Shown here piece by piece: positions 8,028 to 16,777 of a stretch of 64,000 nucleotides of DNA (position 1 is its first letter; the number at the start of each line of letters is the position of its first letter). The stretch comes from CAZZKG01 sp964654825. Its GTDB lineage: Bacteria > Gemmatimonadota > CAZMKB01. A program made the position numbers and the translations under genes. The stretch lies in the NCBI GenBank assembly GCA_964654825.1, contig CAZZKG010000013.1, positions 7,921 through 71,920 of the forward strand, in the 5' to 3' direction. The notes under the pieces were generated by a model. The model saw only the letters and a program-made list of their open reading frames with translations. It was not told where the DNA came from and ran no database searches.

Positions 8028-9796
8028 GCCAGCGTTACTGAAAGCGTGAGCGTGGCCCCTCCACGGAGGATCACTACATCGATCATGTCCCCCGGTTTGT
8101 GTCCGCTCAGGACACCCATGAAGTCATAGATGTTGCGTACTTCCCTGCCATCCATCCCGATGATCACATCCCCTTTGGCGAGGCCCGCAGCCTCGGCGGG
8201 ACTTCCCTCCTTCGTCCCGATGATCGCGAATCCTTCCCCCTCGAAGGTGAAATCGGGGACCGTACCCATATACACGGACAGTCCGCTCCTGCCCTGACCA
8301 TGGGATTTAACCTGGGATTTTACAAATTCAGGTTCTTTCGCCGCACTGCAGATGTCTAGGATGACGCGATCGACATACTGGAGGATGACCGCCTCACCTT
8401 CGGAGTTTATCCGATCCCAGTCATCGCGAGGAGTGTTATAGTCATCATGCGCACCGGTGAAAAAGAAGAGGACCGGGATGTCGTCCTTGTAGAATGAAGT
8501 GTGGTCGCTGCCGCCGAACCCGCCGGCGCTCTTCTTGATCTCGAGATCGATCCCTTCGTTTGATTTGTCGAGGAGTTCATCCCACATCGGTGAAGTATCA
8601 TAGCCGCTCACGATAAGGATCCTGTCCTTCATCCTGCCGATCATGTCGAGATTCACCATGGCCGAAATGCTCTCGCGGGGGATCGTCGGATTTTTCGTGA
8701 AGTGAAGCGAGCCGAGAGCACCCAGTTCTTCGGCGTCGAACGTGATGAAGAGAATACTTCTACCCGGATGGTTTTCTGAAAGAGATGCCGCCAGCTCGAG
8801 CAGTCCGGCGACACCCGAGGCATTGTCATCGGCCCCGTTGAAGATGATCTTACTCCCGTCAGGCGCCGTTTTCGTACCGATGTGGTCGTAGTGCGCCCCG
8901 ACGACCAGGAACCGGCTGCTCAGAGAGGGGTCACTGCCGGGTAACACGGCGAGCACGTTTCTTCCCGTCGCGCGCTCCTGGATGACCTCCGTTCTCAGTT
9001 TTACCCGTACATCTTGCATCACGAAGGGAGTGGCCACATCCTGGGCCGGATCTATCGCGAGGCCGCCGCAGCCGAGCACCTGATCGGCATACTCCATGCT
9101 GACAGCGGCTAAAGGGATCCCCACGTCACCGGGTGTACCGTCATAGGTGATCCGGTCCATGGCCTCCTCGCTGTCTCTCTCGCGAATGAGAAGAAGAGCC
9201 GCCGCCCCGGCTTCCCTGGCGAGCATCGCTTTTTTTCTCACGAGGAACTTGCCCTTCGCCTGCTCGAATCCCTCGAGCGCGGGAGGGATCCCGGAGCGTG
9301 CGACGGCAATCTTCCCCGAGAGATCTGTATCACCGAAATCGTTGTAATGGTGTTCATCGTTCTTGAGACCGAAACCGATATACACCAGCTTACCTTCAAC
9401 CTCGGCATTTTCAGATGCGCCCAGGGGAGTGAAGTCTACACCATACTCTGCGGGATGGGATTTTTTACCGCAGGTTACCTGAAGCTCATTGGCCTCACCG
9501 GTAACGACGCCACTTACAAAAGAGAAATCCTGGAAGTAGCTCCCGTTCTCTCCACCCGGTCGAAGACCAAGTCTCACGAATCGGTCCTTGATGTATTCAG
9601 AAGCCATCCGTGTTCCTCTGCTCCCGGCCAGTCTGCCTTCGAGCGAATCGCTGGCCAGGAATTTCACGTGTTCCACGATACGCTCAGAATCGAATCGGGA
9701 CTGATCGGCGTCTCCGCATCTCGGAATCAGTATGCAAATCAGTGACACCAGGAGAGCGTGTTTCACGAGCAGATGTGCGCGGTTGCATGGATTCAT
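8018..9796 (-). CDS. Exported M28 zinc aminopeptidase with PA and PDZ domains
   Basis: 592 residues. The first 30 residues are a signal peptide (LLVSLICILIP), followed by a PA-type insert (about 130-260) and an M28 catalytic domain with its five zinc ligands: GAHYDHIG (His), GADDNASG (Asp), FDAEELGALGS (Glu-Glu), VNLDMIG (Asp) and GGSDHTSF (His). The last 85 residues are a PDZ domain (GSPAEAAGLAKGDVIIGMDG). The combination is known from secreted aminopeptidases of FCB bacteria that release N-terminal amino acids from peptides in the periplasm or at the surface. A cysteine follows the hydrophobic segment (PRCGD), but the lipobox is poor. Single gene, convergent with the secreted protein. Confidence 0.9.
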   Translation of the reverse strand: MNPCNRAHLLVKHALLVSLICILIPRCGDADQSRFDSERIVEHVKFLASDSLEGRLAGSRGTRMASEYIKDRFVRLGLRPGGENGSYFQDFSFVSGVVTGEANELQVTCGKKSHPAEYGVDFTPLGASENAEVEGKLVYIGFGLKNDEHHYNDFGDTDLSGKIAVARSGIPPALEGFEQAKGKFLVRKKAMLAREAGAAALLLIRERDSEEAMDRITYDGTPGDVGIPLAAVSMEYADQVLGCGGLAIDPAQDVATPFVMQDVRVKLRTEVIQERATGRNVLAVLPGSDPSLSSRFLVVGAHYDHIGTKTAPDGSKIIFNGADDNASGVAGLLELAASLSENHPGRSILFITFDAEELGALGSLHFTKNPTIPRESISAMVNLDMIGRMKDRILIVSGYDTSPMWDELLDKSNEGIDLEIKKSAGGFGGSDHTSFYKDDIPVLFFFTGAHDDYNTPRDDWDRINSEGEAVILQYVDRVILDICSAAKEPEFVKSQVKSHGQGRSGLSVYMGTVPDFTFEGEGFAIIGTKEGSPAEAAGLAKGDVIIGMDGREVRNIYDFMGVLSGHKPGDMIDVVILRGGATLTLSVTLAKK

Positions 9797-9819
9797 CGTT
9801 TTTGTGACCCCTTTCTCTT

Positions 9820-9895
9820 AATAAATAGGGACAGTCACCATTTATTGTCACCATTTTTTATTTTGTTAAATAAATGGTGACTGTCCCTATTTATT
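9820..9895. repeat. Palindromic intergenic repeat, copy 1
   Basis: The left arm AATAAATAGGGACAGTCACC and the right arm (its reverse complement, ending CCCTATTTATT) face each other around an AT-rich centre that repeats the GTCACCATTT block. The same arms occur at 16385 and 35562. It resembles REP-like or MITE-like palindromes spread by IS200/REP-associated transposases; no transposase lies next to it. Confidence 0.85.
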
Positions 9896-9989
9896 TTAAG
9901 TGACAGCTACTACCATAAAAAGGGATGTCGAGGCAGGGACGCGAAGTGTCAGGAGAATTACGAAATGGAACATTATCGTAAAAGATCGA

Positions 9990-10442
9990 TCAGGAGGTAG
10001 CCGGTTTGTCCTCCTGGCTGGATATCGAACTCAGGTAATCCTGGAGAATGAAGGTGGCGGACATCTCGTCCACCTGTCTTCTCCCCTTTCTGCCTTTTCC
10101 GAGTTTTCTGAGCTCGCCTTCCGCCCTCACGGTTGTGAGTCGCTCGTCCCAGTGGGAAATCGGTATGCTTACCTTCTCACTCAGCTTCCCAATGAATTCC
10201 TGGGTTTCCCTCGCCTTGAAACCGGCACTTCCGTTCATGTTGTACGGCATCCCGACAACAATATGGCTCACTCCGATCTCACCGACAAGGTCTTTGATGA
10301 GATCCTCGACCGATACATGTGTGCCCTTCAAATCCAACGTTCGGGAATCAGCAACGATGGTGAAACTCGGGTCGCTCCAGGCCAGACCAACCCACCTGCT
10401 GCCGTAGTCGATGGCCAGAATCCTCCCGGGGCTCTGAATCAT
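9990..10442 (-). CDS. ruvX: RuvX/YqgF family putative pre-16S rRNA nuclease
   Basis: 150 residues, the usual family length. RNase H-like motifs: ILAIDYGSRWVGLAWSD (first Asp), VVGMPYNMNGS, ISHWDERLTTVRAE (the DER box) and the final VDEMSATFILQDYL Asp. The family member in E. coli trims the 5' end of 16S rRNA; a Holliday-junction role was proposed earlier. Its ATG overlaps the rho stop codon (ATGA), so the two are co-transcribed and translationally coupled. Confidence 0.93.
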   Translation of the reverse strand: MIQSPGRILAIDYGSRWVGLAWSDPSFTIVADSRTLDLKGTHVSVEDLIKDLVGEIGVSHIVVGMPYNMNGSAGFKARETQEFIGKLSEKVSIPISHWDERLTTVRAEGELRKLGKGRKGRRQVDEMSATFILQDYLSSISSQEDKPATS

Positions 10443-11734
10443 GTGTTCATCGAGGCCAAGAACTCGGCGTTCGTTTTGGTGTTGGACATCTTCTCCAGGA
10501 GAAATTCCATCGCTTCGACCGGGTTGAGATCATGGAGGAATTTCCTCAGAACCCAGACTCGATTGATCTCTTCTTTCGCAAGAAGAAGCTCTTCTTTTCT
10601 GGTTCCCGTCTTCTTCAGATCGATGGCAGGAAAAATCCTCTTGTCAGCGAGCTGTCGGTCAAGGACGAGTTCCATGTTGCCCGTACCTTTGAACTCTTCG
10701 AAGATGACCTCGTCCATTCGGCTTCCCGTCTCGACGAGAGCGGTAGCGATAATCGTAATGCTGCCACCTTCGTCGACGTTCCGTGCTGCTCCGAAGAATC
10801 TTTTCGGTTTGTGCAGAGCGTAAGCATCAACACCACCGGAGAGGATCTTACCGCTGTGCGGGACAACCTGGTTGTGAGCCCTTGCTAGACGCGTAATACT
10901 GTCGAGGAGGATCACGACGTCTCTCTTATGCTCGACAAGTCTCTTCGCTTTCTCGATCACCATGTCGGCCACCTGTACGTGTCTGTCTGCCGGTTCATCA
11001 AAGGTCGAGCTGATGACCTCGGCATCAACGTGTCGCTGCACGTCGGTGACCTCTTCAGGCCGTTCGTCGATCAAGAGACAGATGAGGATGATCTCCGGGT
11101 GATTCTCGAGGACCGAATTTGCTATCTTCTGCAGGAGTATTGTCTTACCTGCACGAGGAGGCGACACGATGAGTCCACGCTGACCCTTTCCAATGGGAGC
11201 GACAAGATTGACCACTCTCATGGAAAGATCAGCCTTTTTATCCTCGAGGTTGATCCTCTCGTCCGGGAAAAGCGGTGTCAGGTTGTCAAACATGATCTTG
11301 AACTTGGCATCTTCAGGATCGTCGAAGTTGATCTTCTCAACCTTGAGGAGAGCAAGATACCTCTCTCCCTCCTTAGGGGGTCGGACCTGGCCCAGAATAG
11401 TGTCTCCCGTACTGAGGTTGAATCTTTTAATCTGGGAGGGGGAGACGTAAATATCATCGGGACCGTACAGATAGTTCCAATCCTGTGATCTGAGGAATCC
11501 ATACCCTTCCGGGAGGATCTCGAGTACTCCTTCTCCCATCAGCACAACTTCGTTGTCCAGGAGATGCTGCTCGATCAGGAAGATCAGGTCCTGTTTTCTC
11601 AGGTTGGCGAAATTGGTGATGCTGAGATCATCCGCCATCTGGTGAAGATCAGCAACTGACCTTTTCTTGATCTCGTGGATGCTCACCAGCTTATGCTCAA
11701 TTATGCTTTTTGTGTCGTTCATCTCTCCATTCAC
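10439..11734 (-). CDS. rho: Transcription termination factor Rho
   Basis: 431 residues. N-terminal Rho-N helix bundle (SVADLHQMADDL), cold-shock-like RNA-binding domain with GYGFLRS and PDDIYVSPSQI, then the RecA-like ATPase: Walker A PPRAGKTILLQ, Walker B DVVILLDSITRLAR, and the Q- and R-loops (SGGVDAYALHKPKRFFGAARN, GTGNMELVLDRQLADKRIFPAI). A hexameric helicase that ends transcripts. The start is uncertain: MNGEM at 11734 and MNDTK at 11722 are both possible, and neither has an ideal ribosome-binding site. Promoter presumably in the 346 bases upstream. Confidence 0.96.
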   Translation of the reverse strand: MNGEMNDTKSIIEHKLVSIHEIKKRSVADLHQMADDLSITNFANLRKQDLIFLIEQHLLDNEVVLMGEGVLEILPEGYGFLRSQDWNYLYGPDDIYVSPSQIKRFNLSTGDTILGQVRPPKEGERYLALLKVEKINFDDPEDAKFKIMFDNLTPLFPDERINLEDKKADLSMRVVNLVAPIGKGQRGLIVSPPRAGKTILLQKIANSVLENHPEIILICLLIDERPEEVTDVQRHVDAEVISSTFDEPADRHVQVADMVIEKAKRLVEHKRDVVILLDSITRLARAHNQVVPHSGKILSGGVDAYALHKPKRFFGAARNVDEGGSITIIATALVETGSRMDEVIFEEFKGTGNMELVLDRQLADKRIFPAIDLKKTGTRKEELLLAKEEINRVWVLRKFLHDLNPVEAMEFLLEKMSNTKTNAEFLASMNT

Positions 11735-12080
11735 TGTTAGAGGTTTCTGTGAAGATAGGCTCAGCGAGAGAACCGGGGTCTTATCAGGAATACCCTGTTT
11801 TTGTTTCTCTCCTCCCCCGTCCTGCAGGGTAAAGCCTTACGAAAATATCCAAATAATGGGATTAATAGAACTCTTGATCAAAATCCTTCGTGGTGAAATT
11901 AATGAGAGCCATCCGGAAAGAGAAAACTACAATATCAACACATAACATATTCTAACACGACAGATATTCCATGTCAAGGACTTTCCGGGCTGGTTTTGAT
12001 TTTTCGCTCTCACCAACAACTAATGCAAATTCCATGCCCCTCACACCGACAGATACACCGCATTCCTTGCGGCAGGTTGG
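11735..12080. other. No gene found between divergent rho and M50 genes
   Basis: 346 bases. Only short overlapping frames without family features. It should carry the promoters of both flanking units. If the M50 protein starts near 12135-12150 instead of 12081, this spacer is a little longer. Confidence 0.45.
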
Positions 12081-13214
12081 ATGTGTGGCTATTTTAGTGG
12101 TGCACAGAACTCCAATAAAAGCGGGAATCGAGCCGTGGTCGACGATGTATTGAGACACAAACTGCAATCGCTCTTCGACGGGGATTTCAAGATCTTCGGC
12201 GCGAGAGGAGAAACGATCATCCGGGGGAAACTGAATCATCATTTTTTATCTTCGGAAGGCTACCTCGACCAGCTGGCGGGTGAGATGAATGCCGTATACT
12301 TCATCGAAGAGATAGAAGGGGAACGGTTTCTCACCTTCACTATCGTACGGAACGGGCAGAGACAGTTCCGCTGGAAATTGAACCTCCTGCTCTTCCTCCT
12401 GACAGTCTTCAGTACACTTTTCTTCGGAGCGGTTTTGAGTGGAGAGGATCCTCTCTCCGATATTTCCACTCTCCTGGTCGGTATTCCGTTTTCCGCTACC
12501 ATCCTGGCTGTCCTCGGACTTCATGAACTCGGGCATTACATGGCAGCGAAGCATTACAGACTCAACGTGACACTGCCTTATTTTCTGCCTTTTCCCAGTA
12601 TCATCGGGACACTCGGTGCTGTTATCAGGATGAAGTCTCCCATTTACAACCGCAGGATGCTCCTCGACATCGGTGCCGCAGGACCGATCACCGGGTTTAT
12701 CGTGAGTATCCCGATTACATACTATGGTCTCCTGCATTCGCATTTTGCTGTGGTCGATGCAGCTACCGCCTCGGGCAGTATTCATCTCGGCAGTTCACTG
12801 ATTTTCGAATTCCTCTCGACTCTCACGCTCGGCACGGTCCCCGAAGGATGTGAGGTGATGCTCCACCCGGTGGCGTTCGCCGGCTGGGTAGGGTTTTTCG
12901 TAACCGCTCTCAATCTACTCCCGATCGGTCAGCTCGACGGCGGGCATATCATATACTCCCTTCTCGGAAAAAAACAGAAAACGGTATCCACGTATATCTT
13001 CATCCTGTTGATCGGGCTCGGTGTGTTAATCTTTCTCAGAAACGGCTGGCCGGGCTGGTTCCTCTGGGCCTTTATTATCCTTTTCCTTGCGAAGATTCCT
13101 CATCCACCTGTGGTCGATGAGAGTGTTCCCATCGGCAGGGGCAGAAGACTGGTGGGGATCTTGACACTGATCATCTTTATTCTCACCTTCATCCCTGATC
13201 CGGTGACACCATGA
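12081..13214 (+). CDS. M50 family site-2-protease-like membrane metalloprotease
   Basis: Up to 377 residues with about seven membrane segments. The zinc motif HELGH lies in the second segment (AVLGLHELGHYMAAKH), and the third ligand is in NLLPIGQLDGGHI near the C terminus; GAAGPITGFIVSIP is the conserved central loop. It should cut substrates within the membrane. The first 18 or so residues (MCGYFSGAQNSN) look unlike the family, so a start at GTG 12135 or TTG 12150 is possible; no start has a strong ribosome-binding site. Its stop overlaps an ATG of the next small frame (ATGA). Confidence 0.88.
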   Translation: MCGYFSGAQNSNKSGNRAVVDDVLRHKLQSLFDGDFKIFGARGETIIRGKLNHHFLSSEGYLDQLAGEMNAVYFIEEIEGERFLTFTIVRNGQRQFRWKLNLLLFLLTVFSTLFFGAVLSGEDPLSDISTLLVGIPFSATILAVLGLHELGHYMAAKHYRLNVTLPYFLPFPSIIGTLGAVIRMKSPIYNRRMLLDIGAAGPITGFIVSIPITYYGLLHSHFAVVDAATASGSIHLGSSLIFEFLSTLTLGTVPEGCEVMLHPVAFAGWVGFFVTALNLLPIGQLDGGHIIYSLLGKKQKTVSTYIFILLIGLGVLIFLRNGWPGWFLWAFIILFLAKIPHPPVVDESVPIGRGRRLVGILTLIIFILTFIPDPVTP

Positions 13215-13389
13215 TGCGAATCATCCCCTTACCGCCATCGACAGCGGAGCGTGGGTCATCGAGATAAATCCGGATCGCACACCTCTCACCAGCTTCGTTC
13301 ACCTGCACATGAGAGAGAAATCCGGTGTTGCTCTGAAGCAGATCGCCGACCGGGTCGAAGAGATCAGAAAGATATCCTCCCGGCAATGA
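13211..13389 (+). pseudogene. Small ORF with a one-base frameshift, coupled to the M50 gene
   Basis: ATG 13211 overlaps the M50 stop and reads MMRIIP before running out of frame. From the C4 run at 13225-13228 the frame one base away reads LTAIDSGAWVIEINPD, then TSFVHLHMREKSG and ADRVEEIRK, to TGA 13387, a protein-like sequence with no start codon of its own. Adding one C would join them into about 60 residues. The function is unknown. It could be true decay, a homopolymer assembly error or programmed slippage. Confidence 0.4.
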
Positions 13390-13473
13390 GAACAATCCCG
13401 TTTCCAGCGGAGTGGTTTCAAAAGAATGCGCTGATTCCCACTGTATTGATAACAGGCATCGATTACACCATAT

Positions 13474-13479
13474 TATAAT
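13474..13479 (+). promoter_or_regulatory. TATAAT -10 element just before feoB
   Basis: A perfect TATAAT ends 4 bases before ATG 13483 and 7 bases before ATG 13486. Transcription starting at normal distance would give a leaderless feoB message. No correctly spaced -35 hexamer is clear: TTGATA at 13446 is 22 bases away. Confidence 0.35.
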
Positions 13480-13482
13480 GCC

Positions 13483-15501
13483 ATGATGTACAAAGTAGAG
13501 ACATACGAAGAAGCACGCCGTGCAGGACTCTTCAAGGACGAATCCAAAAAGACTGTCGTTCTTGTGGGCAACCCGAATGTCGGAAAGAGCGTCATTTTCA
13601 GTCTCCTCACCAGGAGTTACGTCACGGTCTCCAACTATCCCGGCACGACCGTCGAAATTACCCTGGGTGATGCAAAGCTCGATCACTGGGACGGCAGGAT
13701 CGTCGATTCACCGGGGATCAACTCCTTCCATCCGGGCTCGGAGGATGAGAGAGTCACACGCGATCTCATTCTCTACGGCAAGACGGATGGTATCCTCCAG
13801 GTGGCCGACGCGAAGAATCTGAAGCGGGCACTCCTCCTTTCCCTCGAACTTGTTGAGACGGGTCTTCCCTTCACTCTCAACCTCAACATGATGGACGAAG
13901 CCCTCACCAGAGGCATCAGGATAGACTCGAGAAAGCTCAGTAAATTACTTGGAGTTGATGTCGTCCCGACCGTCGCTGTCAGAAGAAAAGGGGTGAGGAG
14001 GCTCACTCAGAGTCTTCTCGAACAGAAAAAGGCCGATTTTTCCTTCTCCTACAGCACCGAAGTGGAAAAGGCGATAGAGGAGTGCGTCGTCCATCTGCCG
14101 GAGGTGAAGATCTCCAGACGCGCGCTTGCCATCTTACTCCTATGCGGTGATCGCCCTCTCTGGGATTGGATCGAGGAAAAAGTGAAGAGGGATGACCTGG
14201 TCACCCTACGCATGGCTATGAGAAAGCTGGAGGTGTCACTCAACAGGCCGATATCGGCGGCGATCATGGAGCAGAGGATGCGGACCATAGACTGGATCAT
14301 CAAACAGGTGTCGCGAAAACCCGTGGTAGGTCGAACTGCTTTTGGAGGAAAACTCAGCGACATCACGATTCATCCCGTCTGGAGTGTCCCTATTCTTCTC
14401 TGTGCTCTCTTTGTCATGTATCTACTGGTCGGCAAGCTCGGAGCCGGTTATCTCGTTGATCTGATCGAAGTAAATCTGTTTGGTGCCTACATCAATCCCT
14501 GGTCAGCAGCTCTCATCGAGACCCTGTTCGGCGGTTTTCTACCAGAGGGCATATATCGGTTCGTGAGTGATCTCCTCATCGGGGATTATGGTGTGATAAC
14601 GATGGCGATCACCTATTCCATAGCGATCGTTCTCCCCATCGTCGGGACCTTCTTCCTGTTTTTCGGTGTCCTCGAGGATTCAGGATATCTTCCCAGGATC
14701 GCGGTGGTTGTGAACCGTCTGTTCAGGCTCATGGGCCTCAACGGGAAAGCGGTTCTGCCCATGATCCTCGGCCTCGGTTGCGCCACCATGGCGACGATTA
14801 CGACGAGGATTCTCGAAACCCGCAAAGAGAGGGTTATCACGACACTGCTCCTTGCGCTCGGGGTCCCCTGTTCCGCTCAACTCGGGGTAATTCTTGGTAT
14901 GCTGGGAGGCCTCTCACCGGTTGCGACACTTATCTGGGCAGGCATCGTCACGGGGGTGATCTTCCTCGTCGGGTTTCTTTCGGCCAGATTGCTGGGGGGG
15001 AGGAGTTCGGATTTTATCCTCGAACTTCCTCCCTTGCGAGTTCCGAGGCTGTCGAACATCGTAATCAAGACAATCGCGCGGATCGAGTGGTATCTGAAGG
15101 AAGCCGTACCACTCTTCATCCTGGGTACGCTGATCCTTTTTACTCTTGACAGAACGGGAGCCCTCGTTGCGATACACAGGAGCGGAGCCCCGATCGTAAA
15201 AGGATTTCTCGGGCTGCCTCCAGAAGCTTCCGAAGCGTTTATCGTCGGCTTTCTCCGGAGGGATTACGGAGCTGCGGGACTTTACTCGATGGCCCAGCGC
15301 GGTCTTCTCGATCCGATCGGCATCGTCGTGGGTATCGTAACCATCACACTCTTCATCCCCTGTGTGGCCAATCTCCTGATCATGATCAAGGAGCGTGGTC
15401 TGGTGACTACCCTGTACATGGTATTATTCATTGTTCCCTTTGCCTTCATCGTAGGTGGGGTTCTCAATCTTATCCTGAGGTCGACGGGGGTCGTGTTTTG
15501 A
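13483..15501 (+). CDS. feoB: Ferrous iron transporter FeoB
   Basis: 672 residues. An N-terminal G domain with G1 GNPNVGKS (29-36), switch region YVTVSNYPGTTVE, G3 DSPGINSF and a degenerate G4 (NMMDEA instead of NKxD), followed by a helical spacer and two Gate-type membrane regions: FGVLEDSGYLPR, GLGCATMATITTRILETRKER, ALGVPCSAQLG and FLRRDYGAAGL. It imports Fe(II) across the inner membrane. No FeoA domain is fused; a FeoA-like domain is in the regulator two genes downstream. There is no Shine-Dalgarno site, which fits the leaderless promoter suggestion. The next frame overlaps its stop (TTGA). Confidence 0.95.
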   Translation: MMYKVETYEEARRAGLFKDESKKTVVLVGNPNVGKSVIFSLLTRSYVTVSNYPGTTVEITLGDAKLDHWDGRIVDSPGINSFHPGSEDERVTRDLILYGKTDGILQVADAKNLKRALLLSLELVETGLPFTLNLNMMDEALTRGIRIDSRKLSKLLGVDVVPTVAVRRKGVRRLTQSLLEQKKADFSFSYSTEVEKAIEECVVHLPEVKISRRALAILLLCGDRPLWDWIEEKVKRDDLVTLRMAMRKLEVSLNRPISAAIMEQRMRTIDWIIKQVSRKPVVGRTAFGGKLSDITIHPVWSVPILLCALFVMYLLVGKLGAGYLVDLIEVNLFGAYINPWSAALIETLFGGFLPEGIYRFVSDLLIGDYGVITMAITYSIAIVLPIVGTFFLFFGVLEDSGYLPRIAVVVNRLFRLMGLNGKAVLPMILGLGCATMATITTRILETRKERVITTLLLALGVPCSAQLGVILGMLGGLSPVATLIWAGIVTGVIFLVGFLSARLLGGRSSDFILELPPLRVPRLSNIVIKTIARIEWYLKEAVPLFILGTLILFTLDRTGALVAIHRSGAPIVKGFLGLPPEASEAFIVGFLRRDYGAAGLYSMAQRGLLDPIGIVVGIVTITLFIPCVANLLIMIKERGLVTTLYMVLFIVPFAFIVGGVLNLILRSTGVVF

Positions 15502-15698
15502 CTTGTTCCATCTGCGGGGCGGTTATAGATTACGAACTGTCGAAGTGCTCGAACTGTCCGCTGAACAGCTCCTGTGAGTATATTGAATGTCCTCACTGCG
15601 GGTACCGGATTATCTTGCATGATCACAGCGTGGTCCTTGGGTTCTTCAGAAAAGTCGCGGGTCTATTCCCATGGAAGAGAAATACGAAGAAGTATTAG
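15498..15698 (+). CDS. Small cysteine-rich zinc-ribbon-like protein in the feo operon
   Basis: 66 residues. Start TTG 15498 overlaps the feoB stop by four bases (TTGA). Cysteines occur as CSICG, CSNC, SSCEY and CPHCG, enough for one zinc ribbon or an iron-sulfur site; the C-terminal HDHS and a basic end follow. It sits where FeoC or FeoB-associated Cys-rich proteins are found in other genomes, but the sequence differs from those I know. It may help iron handling or sensing; this is inference from place. It overlaps the regulator start by 28 bases. Confidence 0.65.
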   Translation: MTCSICGAVIDYELSKCSNCPLNSSCEYIECPHCGYRIILHDHSVVLGFFRKVAGLFPWKRNTKKY

Positions 15699-16315
15699 AG
15701 CGAATATGGACTCTCAATGAGGGCAACTTCGGTGACAGGGTCCTCGTGAAGGATATCGGCGATCAGCCGAATGGTGAGGATCTCCTCAAGAATCTCGAGG
15801 AGAACAAACTCATAAAACGAAATGGAGACTGCGTCGAATTGACAGGACCGGGGATGGAAAGGGCGGAAGCTCTCGTCCGGAATCACCGTCTCGCTGAACG
15901 TCTTCTCCACGAGCTCTTCAGCATAAAGGATCCTGAGCTCGAAGATAGTGCCTGCAGATTTGAACACATTCTCAGCCCGATGGTGACCGACAGCGTGTGC
16001 ACCTTTCTCGGCCATCCGCCCGTCTGTCCGCACGGCAGGAAGATCCCTCCGGGAAACTGCTGCAGACTAGGAACGAAAAAACTCAAACCACTCGTAAGAC
16101 CGCTCCTGGATCTCGAACCCGGCAGCTCTGCTCAGATCGTGTTCATGACACCGGATGCACAGACGAGACTATCCCGCTTGAGCTCCCTCGGCATTCTCCC
16201 GGGTGCGAGGATAACGTTATTGCAGAAGAGACCTTCGATTGTTCTAAAAGTCGACGAGACTACGGTTGCCCTCGAATCGGATGTCGCCGGAGACATCTTC
16301 GTGAAGGAAGAATAA
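15671..16315 (+). CDS. DtxR/MntR-family metal-dependent regulator with C-terminal FeoA domain
   Basis: 214 residues. A winged-helix N terminus (YEEVLERIWTL, LLKNLEENKLIKRNGDCVELT) leads to the dimerisation and metal region with NHRLAERLLHEL, DSACRFEHILS and HPPVCPHGRKIPPGNCC, which carries the His, Glu and Cys ligands of DtxR-like repressors. The last 75 residues are an SH3-like FeoA domain (LSSLGILPGARITLLQKRPSIVLKV). It most likely represses feoB when iron or manganese is sufficient. Start ATG 15671 lies inside the zinc-ribbon gene, so translation is coupled. An operator was not identified. Confidence 0.88.
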   Translation: MEEKYEEVLERIWTLNEGNFGDRVLVKDIGDQPNGEDLLKNLEENKLIKRNGDCVELTGPGMERAEALVRNHRLAERLLHELFSIKDPELEDSACRFEHILSPMVTDSVCTFLGHPPVCPHGRKIPPGNCCRLGTKKLKPLVRPLLDLEPGSSAQIVFMTPDAQTRLSRLSSLGILPGARITLLQKRPSIVLKVDETTVALESDVAGDIFVKEE

Positions 16316-16384
16316 TCCTGGCCCGAATTATTCATTCGATTCCGATTTTGGCGAGTGCTTTTGGACAGCTTCATCGTTCTCAAC

Positions 16385-16465
16385 GATAAATAGGGACAGT
16401 CACCATTTATTGAAAAATAACATAATGGTGACAAAAAAAATAAATGGTGACTGTCCCTATTTATC
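16385..16465. repeat. Palindromic intergenic repeat, copy 2
   Basis: Arms GATAAATAGGGACAGTCACC and its inverse (GGTGACTGTCCCTATTTATC) around an AT-rich core containing an additional inverted ATGGTGAC. Same family as the copies at 9820 and 35562. It lies in a 462-base spacer after the feo operon; the rest of that spacer shows no gene apart from the promoter at 16625. Confidence 0.85.
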
Positions 16466-16624
16466 CTATTTATCGCGCGCCTCGGGCCTCGAATCAGACC
16501 GAAATCACCTAGCCAAATCCATGATTCGAGCTGAAATGCATGACAACAATTTGAATAATGTAAGAGGGTTGATCGAAGATTAAAGGTGTTACTCGAAATC
16601 ATATGAATAACTCGACCGAAAGGA

Positions 16625-16654
16625 TTGAACATTTAGGGCATTTTGTGGTATAAT
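16625..16654 (+). promoter_or_regulatory. Sigma-70-type promoter of the cytochrome operon
   Basis: TTGAAC (16625-16630), 18-base spacer, TATAAT (16649-16654). Transcription would begin near 16661, giving a leader of about 115 bases before ATG 16778. Confidence 0.65.
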
Positions 16655-16777
16655 TAAAGATAAAACTCTTGCGGTCAATTTTCCTGATTCCGATATTTGT
16701 TCTTGAGAATCGGAAACTGTATCAGATTATTTACCGAATCAACAGATTGAGCGAGTGAGAGAAGGAGGTTTTCACTG

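Noticed and set aside
9900..10823. A 307-codon plus-strand frame opposite ruvX and rho
   Set aside because: Shadow of two well-supported minus-strand genes; no family features.
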